Below, one piece after another: positions 53,887 through 64,000 of a stretch of 64,000 nt of DNA (within the stretch, counting starts at the first letter, position 1; every line of letters begins with the position of its first letter). Below the pieces are notes generated by a model, which made no database searches, was not told the origin of the DNA, and saw only the letters and a list, made by a program, of their open reading frames with translations. The stretch lies in the NCBI GenBank assembly GCA_913055785.1, contig CAJXLJ010000005.1, positions 62,001 to 126,000 of the forward strand, in the 5' to 3' direction. Made by a program: the position numbers and the translations under genes. The stretch is from an uncultured Parvularculaceae bacterium. GTDB lineage: Bacteria > Pseudomonadota > Alphaproteobacteria > Caulobacterales > Parvularculaceae.

Positions 53887-55149
53887 TTAATGGTTTTCGC
53901 CCCGAATTACTTCTAGCAGCGGGCCACATGCGATCCAAGTTCTCGCAACATAATCCAGCGCCTCGGGCTTTCGCATTCCATCGCAAGTCCGATACGGAAA
54001 CCATGCTCCGATTTGCGTCTGAAAGTTGGATTTTTTCCTTGCAAGGCAATCATAGATAGCCTCCAGCCATTGTGGTTGCGCTTTAGGCGGCCCTTCGTCC
54101 TCGAAACACGTCCGCAGATCAAAATTTATCACTGCATCTTCGAATGGCACTGAACGCTGAGATGGATAACGCCTTTGAACAGCGTGAAAGCGCGGCTCCA
54201 TGCCGGGACAGTCACGCATGATCGGCTTCATATTTGTGAGTACCGTACGCACGAGTTCGCGAAAACCATCCCGTCCGCGTCCCACCAGTCGCTTTAAAGC
54301 GGGCCGACGTAGCGCATTCGGCATGGTAACCATCGCAGATAATCTTGTGCGGTGAATACCAAGCGTCAGATGTGGAGCGCGCGTAAAATTACGTTCTTCA
54401 TCTGCATCGTTCGTTTGCAAGAAATCCCAGACGGAGTCCGCATCACGCCCCGTAATCGCGGAGCGTCCTGACAAATGTGGATTCATTCCAATTTCCGCTA
54501 TTAGGTCTTTTCGAGCTCGCAACTCGGTCATTGCTAGCCCGAGCAATCTTTTCGCTTCTGTGTACGAAAATTGTTTATCCTCGCTGAAATCTATGCCGTT
54601 AAATGCCGTCATTGTTCCTGACCGAAGCTGTTCTTCATTGACGAGGCGGCCCTCTATGACTTCAAGGTAATCCGACACTCGCTTTGCCCATACATGATTA
54701 TCTGAGAAGTTTAGCAGCCATTTGTAGACGGCGCGCCATTCAACCACCTTTGCCAACGGCGCTATCTCTGGAGCAGCGGGCTTAATAGTAAGAAGCAAGA
54801 TATTTGGTTCGTCAAAACCCAATCTATTAGCTATCTCACGATGGCGGGTTAGCTGGTCCGCAGATGCGTCACTCAGAACCTTGTTCTCGATCACTACACA
54901 CCAACAATCGCCATCAGTGATCCAGGCATCAGGTATCCCATTACTTATTGCGTCGTCCTCAGCCATCTGAGGCTGTCCTGGAAAAGATTGTTCGCACACC
55001 TTTAAGCGGTTTGCTTTCTTTGGCGGTTGAACCCCTACTATTTCATGTAGAAATGCGGCGAGCAGACGTCGGTCCTCATTAAGCGCCGTTACAAACGCAT
55101 GCGTCACCTTGTTTTCAGGTTGGTTGTATTGATCAAAAACATTTCTCAT
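53887..55149 (-). CDS. PD-(D/E)XK nuclease-like protein of the RM locus
   Basis: 420 residues. The nuclease core is residues 70-105: GIPDAWITDG with D74, then WCVVIENKV with E88 and K90, and SDASADQLTRHREIA, the pattern of the PDDEXK_4-like family. N-terminal ENKVTHAFVTALNEDRRLLAAFLHEI is also typical. The C-terminal half is unrecognised and may recognise substrate. Last gene of the hsd operon, 43 bases after hsdR. Not a known type I subunit; a defence role is inferred from position. Confidence 0.75.
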   Translation of the reverse strand: MRNVFDQYNQPENKVTHAFVTALNEDRRLLAAFLHEIVGVQPPKKANRLKVCEQSFPGQPQMAEDDAISNGIPDAWITDGDCWCVVIENKVLSDASADQLTRHREIANRLGFDEPNILLLTIKPAAPEIAPLAKVVEWRAVYKWLLNFSDNHVWAKRVSDYLEVIEGRLVNEEQLRSGTMTAFNGIDFSEDKQFSYTEAKRLLGLAMTELRARKDLIAEIGMNPHLSGRSAITGRDADSVWDFLQTNDADEERNFTRAPHLTLGIHRTRLSAMVTMPNALRRPALKRLVGRGRDGFRELVRTVLTNMKPIMRDCPGMEPRFHAVQRRYPSQRSVPFEDAVINFDLRTCFEDEGPPKAQPQWLEAIYDCLARKKSNFQTQIGAWFPYRTCDGMRKPEALDYVARTWIACGPLLEVIRGENH

Positions 55150-55192
55150 TATGACGTTCGCTTATGCGCCAAGTTTAGGAAGTGACATCAAA

Positions 55193-58364
<3,172 letters not shown>

Positions 58365-58372
<8 letters not shown>

Positions 58373-58838
58373 GCGATTTGCCCTCATATCGCGGCTTCAA
58401 TCGATGGTGCAGAAAAACCTCTAGCAAAGAATGCATCGTGTCAGGTTGGCTATCCTTCATGAAGATATTGCAACGATGCGTATTTGCTTTGATCCAATCC
58501 CCAACTTGATCTCGCGGAATACTGTGGCGGCTATTTATCTGTTTGCAGCTAACAATAGACGCCGCAAGCGTGCTTGACGCACTTCCCGGATTATAGTGTT
58601 GGTAACGAAAACGGGGCCCTGTTTTCGGTCCGGCTTTTCCTATCTTCAGCCATTCCCCATCCCCCCAGAACGAATATACGGCCTTTGTATCTGTCGGGAG
58701 TTCTGTCGGCTGATGAGGCGCTTCCAAATATTCAACTTGGAACTCGACAGCGGCTTGATCATCGCCAGCGAGGCGGGCAACCTTTGAAAAATCACTCAGC
58801 GCACCTTCAATATCTGCTCTCCAGTCCAAATTTCGCAT
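58365..58838 (-). CDS. GIY-YIG-like protein embedded in the RM operon
   Basis: 157 residues. Residues 53-84 resemble a degenerate GIY-YIG core: [18 protein letters not shown], then arginines at about 76-78 and HYNP. A conserved-looking glutamate, E140 in [19 protein letters not shown], could be the metal ligand. YSFW and LKIG replace GIY and YIG, so activity is uncertain. ATG at 58838, 2 bases after the DUF4268 stop; its end overlaps hsdR. Confidence 0.6.
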
Positions 58839-58840
58839 GA

Positions 58841-59815
58841 TCAGTCCGCCACCGGTTCAAGGTCGCGGATGCGGGGCCGGAATACGCGAGAGAACAGTTC
58901 AAGTTTTTCCTGCATCCAGTTCATATAATCCTCGCGGCGCGAGGCGTCTAATGGGTCGACATCTTGTCGATAAAGGACGATCCGCGAGGCCTTGCGCTCC
59001 GGGAGTTCCATCCACTCCAGCGAGACGCCAAGCCCCTGTTCTATTTCCGCCTTTTCCGCGCGCAGGGCATGAAAATAACCCTTTGCGTTTTCGTCATTCA
59101 GATTCAATTGGACGCCAATTCTACGGGACCGGCTGTCCAGCAGTCCTTCAATAAGAAAGCCGGTGCGGCCTATACTGAAAGACATCCAGTGTTGTGGCTG
59201 AGGTTTTTTGCTGCGAATGATACTCTGGGAGGTTTCGAGTTGATCGTTAAAGGCGGCCCAGAAATCGAGTTGAGCCAGATTTGTTTCTGAGAGCGCTTCG
59301 CTTTCAATACGCCGGGCTGCCGCCGATACTGAGCGGGACCAATCGTTCGGTTTCGAGACGATATTGAATTTTGGCGCGGCGGGGCTGTCGCTTATTCGCC
59401 ATAACTCCACTTCCAGTCCGAAAAAACGAAACTTCTCATCCGTGATCTCGTTCAGCCAGTCGAGGGTGGCGCGGTGTTCCGCAGTGAATATTGAGGCGAT
59501 CCAGACGATGGTGACCGCTTGAAGTCCGGCGGCATAGGTAAGCAACTGCCCAAGGTGGATATGGTCTGTACGCTCTAACTGGTTCTCAACCAGCACCCAT
59601 GAACCGTCGTCCGTGTCTTTACAGAGAATATCCGCCCTGAAGGGGCCGACAAATTTCTCCTGCGCTTCCAATTCCAAGTCGATGTTCAGCGCAGAGGCGA
59701 GTTCCGACAGGTTCTCCTCTCGCGCGAGCCATGGGGTGAAGTCTTGCGCTTCTGTTTTCCAGATGTCGCGCAGGTCGACACGCTGAAAGCGGCCCAGTTG
59801 AGATTGGTTGGTCAT
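58841..59815 (-). CDS. DUF4268 protein of the RM operon
   Basis: 324 residues. N-terminal half is PD-(D/E)XK-like (ALNIDLELEAQEKFVGPFRADILCKD, VLVENQLERTDHIHLGQLLTYAAGL), with E-N-Q where E-x-K is expected, normal for this family. The C-terminal half is DUF4268 (HWMSFSIGRTGFLIEGLLDSRSRRIGVQLNL, LYRQDVDPLDASRREDYMNWMQEKLELFSRVF). It often accompanies type I RM genes; biochemical role unknown. Confidence 0.82.
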   Translation of the reverse strand: MTNQSQLGRFQRVDLRDIWKTEAQDFTPWLAREENLSELASALNIDLELEAQEKFVGPFRADILCKDTDDGSWVLVENQLERTDHIHLGQLLTYAAGLQAVTIVWIASIFTAEHRATLDWLNEITDEKFRFFGLEVELWRISDSPAAPKFNIVSKPNDWSRSVSAAARRIESEALSETNLAQLDFWAAFNDQLETSQSIIRSKKPQPQHWMSFSIGRTGFLIEGLLDSRSRRIGVQLNLNDENAKGYFHALRAEKAEIEQGLGVSLEWMELPERKASRIVLYRQDVDPLDASRREDYMNWMQEKLELFSRVFRPRIRDLEPVAD

Positions 59816-59830
59816 GCTTTCCCCTTGACG

Positions 59831-61186
59831 CTATCGCTTTCGCTTTATCGTGGACTTGCCCTTCGGCTTCATTTTAACGGTCTTTTTCTTCGTCGCTTTC
59901 TTCGTTGTTGTCTTCTTTTTTGCAGGCCGCTCCGGGTCACGCATAGACGCCTGCTGCGCGAGATACTTTTCGCGGTATAGGGCGACGATTTTATCAACCA
60001 GAGCGCCTGCGACTTCGCCAGCGCCTAATATGGAGAGGAGCCGGGAAAGCTCCAGCCGCAGTCTTGCGGTGGCGGAGGCCCGGTTTGGCCAATCAATGAC
60101 CGCGACTTCGCGGTAATGTTCATCAATTTTTTCCGCCCATTCGGTAAGACGCTCTGCGCTAAATTCACTGCCGCTGAGGAGTTCCGATAAAAGTTCAAAA
60201 ACAGCCTCTTGCTGGCTGGCGCTATGCGATAGGATTTTGGTTGGGCTAACGCGGTCGATCTTTTCTCTGGCCGCCAACTCGCGCTGGGCTTTTTCCTCTT
60301 CCGCGCGTTCAAACAGAAACCTGTCCAGCCAATCGTTGCAGTATTCCGATGCGCCACCCGGGTCGGGAAAGAGGCTCGCGTGGTGGATATTCATTTTCCA
60401 AAGCATCGCAAGGCAACCCTCGCGATCTTCGTTCGGGATATGGATTTTGCAAATATACCGGGCTAGGTCTTTCGCCCGCTCTGCATCCTGAACCTCGCTG
60501 ACCGTATCCTCGGTCGCCTGCTTGTAAGTTACATCATCGACTTGTGTCGCTCCCATTTCATCAAGCTGATTGATCAGGTAAGAGACAAAATTATCATTGT
60601 CTGATGGCGTCAAAGAGAACAGTCCCGCCTGATTAACGAGGCGCGCATTTCCGTTATGGCGGGGCTCTACAACGAGACTGTTATCGATCTGCTTGAGCGC
60701 AGTCATGTTCAGACAAAATACGGCTCGTGACGGATTGTCTTTTTCTTCTGGCCGGTCCGGGTTCGTAAAGGCAAAAAACAACGCGACAAAGGGGGATCGT
60801 GTCCAATCAATGAGCGGGGTGCGCAATCCATGATGCTGGCCGAATGCCCAGACCTCTTGCTCATCGACATCGTTGAGGTCTGGTCCACGACCTCGCATTG
60901 CCAAGATGAATTTTTCTTTGAGTTCTTCGCGGGCTTCTCTGAGGATCGCTCCGCCCCTAAAGCGCCGCGCGAGTGTAGACGATAACTGCCAATCATATCG
61001 GCGGTGTCCGCGATAGACCATCTCCGTATTGGCTTTGTTGTGTTGTTGGTCTTGCATCACCTCGATGAACTGTTGCCAGCTTTCCACCCGGCATGAGGGC
61101 AACAAGTCATCGGTCTCATTATTAGGCAGACTGAAATTCGGCCATATCGGCAACGATTGGAAATAAGGTTCGTTATCCGGTGTCAT
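59831..61186 (-). CDS. FRG-domain protein of the RM operon
   Basis: 451 residues. FRG domain at about 55-140: MVYRGHRRYDWQLSSTLARRF with the F/Y-R-G motif (58-60), then WAFGQHHGLRTPLIDWTRSPFVALFFAF. The rest is helical and ends in a strongly basic tail (about 35 residues dominated by Lys, KKKTTTKKATKKKTVKMK), which could bind nucleic acid. FRG proteins occur in defence loci; their activity is not established. Its ATG overlaps the hsdS stop by 4 bases. Confidence 0.82.
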   Translation of the reverse strand: MTPDNEPYFQSLPIWPNFSLPNNETDDLLPSCRVESWQQFIEVMQDQQHNKANTEMVYRGHRRYDWQLSSTLARRFRGGAILREAREELKEKFILAMRGRGPDLNDVDEQEVWAFGQHHGLRTPLIDWTRSPFVALFFAFTNPDRPEEKDNPSRAVFCLNMTALKQIDNSLVVEPRHNGNARLVNQAGLFSLTPSDNDNFVSYLINQLDEMGATQVDDVTYKQATEDTVSEVQDAERAKDLARYICKIHIPNEDREGCLAMLWKMNIHHASLFPDPGGASEYCNDWLDRFLFERAEEEKAQRELAAREKIDRVSPTKILSHSASQQEAVFELLSELLSGSEFSAERLTEWAEKIDEHYREVAVIDWPNRASATARLRLELSRLLSILGAGEVAGALVDKIVALYREKYLAQQASMRDPERPAKKKTTTKKATKKKTVKMKPKGKSTIKRKR

Positions 61187-62499
61187 GCCGCCGCCTCAGC
61201 ATCTTTGAAGCTAATTTCGCCTGACATGAGGCGCGGCAAGAGCAAGTCTCGGGTTTCGGCGAGGGTCTGATTTTGTATCGCATTTGCTCTGATCATTTCG
61301 AACATCGGTCGAATTATGTCCGCAAACCCAGAATAAACTTCGGGTCGGGCCTTTGAGATACGAAAGTTGGCTAATGTATCAGCCTGTGCGCGCTGTCGCC
61401 CAGATGTTCCCGTCATGCTCTGAATAGCGCGCTCCCGAAATTCTGGGTGCCGAACTATGAGGTATGCGAATGGGCTTGGGACTGGCGGCTTCGAGCGCAA
61501 AACTATGAACTCGGTCGAGCCCCAGCCGACGGATTTATCGTCCGGTAGAAAGTCCACATAGGCTGACTTGCCGTTTTCGAGGCATGGCGTAATGCGAGCG
61601 ATTAGTGCATCTCCGTTCCGAAAACGCATTCCCGAACTAAAGGCCCGAAGCAAAGGCGCTGCCGTAGTTGGGCCTGCGGTTGGCAGTGAAGCCATATCTG
61701 TATAGGGAGCGACTGTTCCTTTCTTTAGCGGCTCTTTAGGGTTCAGCTCTACAAGATCAGATAATGTGCCCATCTCCCATACTTGCGGGAGACCATCATT
61801 GCCGAAGGCGTCGGGGAAGAGGTCAGCAAGGCGCGCGGCGTCTTCGGCGTTTTGCGTGACGCCGCCCATGATTTGAACTGGATCTGTTGCACCTTCCTGT
61901 TTACGGTGGGTGGGACCAAAGTCGACGAACCAGTCGCGGAAGATCGCCTGTGCCATTGCCTCCAGCGTCGCGTTCATCCGCCGGTTCGCTTCGATCTTAT
62001 CGTCGAGCAACCCGAGGATCGCCGATATTCTGACTTGCTCACCTCGTGTAGCAGGTATTCGAATTGGAGCGTTCGCCATTGTAGAAGCGCTCGCATTAGG
62101 CTGAGCAGATTTATCACCAAGAACACCCTGAAGATAATTCTTAAATGCCGGGGACTTCAGCCAATATCCGATAAAACGAGGATCATTCTTATCGTTGATT
62201 TTGAGCCGTACCAGATAGGATGCAAAAACGGCGTTTGGTGGATCGATAATATACCGGCTTTCACCTGTTGTGGCACCGGTTCGGGCGATGACAATATCGC
62301 CACTGTATAACTTGTACTTCTCTGTATCTTTTCCTGTTGCTGGGACAAATGGCACATGGGCCCAATCAAATGAGCTCCCAACAATATCGGTAATCCGAAG
62401 AAATTTTGGGCCAACGGGAATGTCACTCGCTGACGCGGTAAGTCCATAGTCAACTGAAGCGCAAACGTCAGCTAGTTTACCTTCAAACCACTCACCCAT
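61183..62499 (-). CDS. hsdS: Type I restriction enzyme, specificity subunit HsdS
   Basis: 438 residues from the ATG at 62499, overlapping the hsdM stop by 8 bases (a GTG at 62505 is also in frame). Two target-recognition domains and the two conserved helical spacers: the central one reads [39 protein letters not shown] and the C-terminal one [24 protein letters not shown]. Determines the DNA sequence recognised; the target cannot be read from sequence. Confidence 0.95.
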   Translation of the reverse strand: MGEWFEGKLADVCASVDYGLTASASDIPVGPKFLRITDIVGSSFDWAHVPFVPATGKDTEKYKLYSGDIVIARTGATTGESRYIIDPPNAVFASYLVRLKINDKNDPRFIGYWLKSPAFKNYLQGVLGDKSAQPNASASTMANAPIRIPATRGEQVRISAILGLLDDKIEANRRMNATLEAMAQAIFRDWFVDFGPTHRKQEGATDPVQIMGGVTQNAEDAARLADLFPDAFGNDGLPQVWEMGTLSDLVELNPKEPLKKGTVAPYTDMASLPTAGPTTAAPLLRAFSSGMRFRNGDALIARITPCLENGKSAYVDFLPDDKSVGWGSTEFIVLRSKPPVPSPFAYLIVRHPEFRERAIQSMTGTSGRQRAQADTLANFRISKARPEVYSGFADIIRPMFEMIRANAIQNQTLAETRDLLLPRLMSGEISFKDAEAAA

Positions 62500-64000
62500 G
62501 CGCACCGATCCCCTCCAGCTTGGCCAGAATGAGTGCGCTCAATTCTTCGCTTTCCGCAAAATGCTCCGTCAGCGTTTCTTTCAGAGCAGTGAACCGTTCC
62601 TCGAACGGCACGTCATCTTCGTCCGCCGCTTCCGATCCAACATACCGTCCCGGCGTAAGCACATGGCCGTGCTCGCGGATTGTCTCCAGTTTCACCGCCT
62701 TGCAAAATCCCGGAACGTCCACATATGGCGTTTCCGGCTCCTGAGCGCGCCAGCTTGTATAGGCTCCGGCGATCTTGGCGATGTCTTCTTCTGAAAATTC
62801 TCGGCGCACGCGGTCGATCATGTGGCCCATCTTCCGGGCGTCGATGAAGAGGATTTCGCCGCGCCGGTCGCGCAAGCCGTTGGCGCTCTTGTCGCGCGCC
62901 AGAATCCACAGACACGCCGGAATTTGCGTCGAATAGAAAAGCTGCCCCGGCAGCGCGACCATGGCGTCCACCTGGTCCGCCTCGATCATCGCCTTTCTGA
63001 TCTCGCCTTCGCCCGATTGCTGCGACGACATGGAGCCATTGGCGAGAACGACGCCGGCCGCACCGCGTGGGGCGAGATGATGGATGATGTGCTGCAGCCA
63101 GGCGAAGTTGGCGTTGCCCGCAGGCGGCGTTCCGAATTTCCAGCGCGCGTCATCCTTCAACCGGTCACCGCCCCAGTCCGAAATATTGAAGGGCGGATTG
63201 GCGAGAATGAAATCGGCCTTGAGGTCTGGGTGCTCGTCGCGGTGGAACGTCCCCTCATTGTTCCAGCGGATGTCCGCCTCGATGCCGTGCACGGCGAGGT
63301 TCATCATGGCGAGGCGGTAGGTCGTGTTGTTTATCTCCTGCCCGTAGACGGCGATGTCTAGCGCGCGCCCGCCGTGATTTTCGATGAACTTCTCCGACTG
63401 GATGAACATGCCGCCGGAGCCGCAGCAGGGGTCGTAGACGCGGCCCTTATAGGGCTCCAGCATTTCAACGAGGGTCCGCACAACAGAGCGGGGCGTCAAA
63501 AACTCGCCGCCGCGCTTGCCCTCGCTCGATGCGAACATGGAGAGGCAATATTCATAAACACGGCCGAAGAGATCGCGCGCCGTGTCGAACGCGTCATGCA
63601 TGCCGATATTGGAGAAGAGATCGACCAGTTCGCCGAGCATCGTCTTGTTGAGCGTCGGGCGGGCGTAGATTTTCGGCAGGACGCCTTTCAGCCGCTCGTT
63701 GGTCGGGACTTTCTCGATGGCCTCCATGGCGTCGTCGATGAGTTTGCCGATTTCCGGGCGCTTGGCGTTCGCCCGCAGGTGCGACCAGCGGGCCTCCTTC
63801 GGCACCCAGAAGACATTGGCGGCGAGATATTCCTCCGGGTCCTCCGGGTCGGCGTATTCTTCCTTGGCGAGCTTCGCGCGCTGCGCCTCGAAGGCGTCGG
63901 ATATGTATTTCAGGAAGATAAGGCCCAGCGCGACGTGCTTGTATTCCGAGGGCTCCAGATTGCCGCGCATCTTGTCCGCGGCTTTGAAGAGGTCCGCCGC
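62492..64000 (-). CDS. hsdM: Type I restriction enzyme, modification subunit HsdM (5' end off right edge)
   Basis: 503 codons visible; the frame is open to base 64000 ([38 protein letters not shown]), so the start is outside. N6-adenine methyltransferase: SAM-binding motif [20 protein letters not shown] and catalytic motif [15 protein letters not shown]. Methylates the recognition site with HsdS and joins HsdR for restriction. First gene of the operon visible here. Confidence 0.96.
   Translation of the reverse strand, partial: AADLFKAADKMRGNLEPSEYKHVALGLIFLKYISDAFEAQRAKLAKEEYADPEDPEEYLAANVFWVPKEARWSHLRANAKRPEIGKLIDDAMEAIEKVPTNERLKGVLPKIYARPTLNKTMLGELVDLFSNIGMHDAFDTARDLFGRVYEYCLSMFASSEGKRGGEFLTPRSVVRTLVEMLEPYKGRVYDPCCGSGGMFIQSEKFIENHGGRALDIAVYGQEINNTTYRLAMMNLAVHGIEADIRWNNEGTFHRDEHPDLKADFILANPPFNISDWGGDRLKDDARWKFGTPPAGNANFAWLQHIIHHLAPRGAAGVVLANGSMSSQQSGEGEIRKAMIEADQVDAMVALPGQLFYSTQIPACLWILARDKSANGLRDRRGEILFIDARKMGHMIDRVRREFSEEDIAKIAGAYTSWRAQEPETPYVDVPGFCKAVKLETIREHGHVLTPGRYVGSEAADEDDVPFEERFTALKETLTEHFAESEELSALILAKLEGIGAHG

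Overview
This is a 64 kb piece of a GC-rich alphaproteobacterial chromosome. The gene orders coxB|tldD, etfB-etfA, tlpA|argH-lptM-lysA-TIGR02302-hpt, DUF3426 protein|ftsE-ftsX-DUF218-plsC-DUF2125 and leucyl aminopeptidase/MarR are typical of Alphaproteobacteria. I lean towards the Parvularculales/Caulobacterales side, but no rRNA or taxonomic marker in the window fixes this.

Region 1 (1-44.5 kb) is ordinary chromosomal backbone: a respiratory subunit (coxB, running off the left edge), TldD protease, GluQ tRNA-modifying enzyme, small secreted hydrolases, a QmcA/NfeD membrane-quality cluster, electron transfer flavoprotein EtfBA, 3-hydroxybutyryl-CoA dehydrogenase, dodecin, arginine and lysine biosynthesis (argH, lysA), purine salvage (hpt), cell division (ftsEX), phospholipid synthesis (plsC), a leucyl aminopeptidase and a BCCT transporter. 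Oddities here are a phage-tail-fibre-like insert in cytochrome oxidase subunit II, a tandem pair of large paralogous lipoproteins of unknown function, and a small lipoprotein cassette inserted at the 3' end of the DUF2125 gene that left a 25-bp direct repeat on each side.

Region 2 (about 44.74-53.77 kb) is a 9.0-kb integrated element. It starts with a tyrosine integrase and an AlpA-like HTH protein. A 20-bp exact direct repeat marks both ends, and a second 17-bp repeat lies inside each end. A 46-nt 3' fragment of a threonine tRNA gene lies at the left end. The cargo has no phage structural or conjugation genes. It consists of small cysteine-rich/zinc-ribbon proteins, a winged-helix protein, a staphylococcal-nuclease-like protein, a SRAP (HMCES/YedK) peptidase, a Y-family DNA polymerase and an internally deleted relic of a type ISP restriction-modification enzyme.

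Region 3 (53.8 kb to the right edge) is one long minus-strand operon for a type I restriction-modification system: hsdM (cut by the window edge), hsdS, an FRG-domain protein, a DUF4268 protein, a GIY-YIG-like protein, hsdR and a PD-(D/E)XK protein. Three genes are embedded between specificity and restriction subunits and a nuclease-like gene follows, all with tight or overlapping junctions. This is the best candidate in the window for an extended, poorly described defence locus.

No CRISPR array, rRNA or intact tRNA was found.
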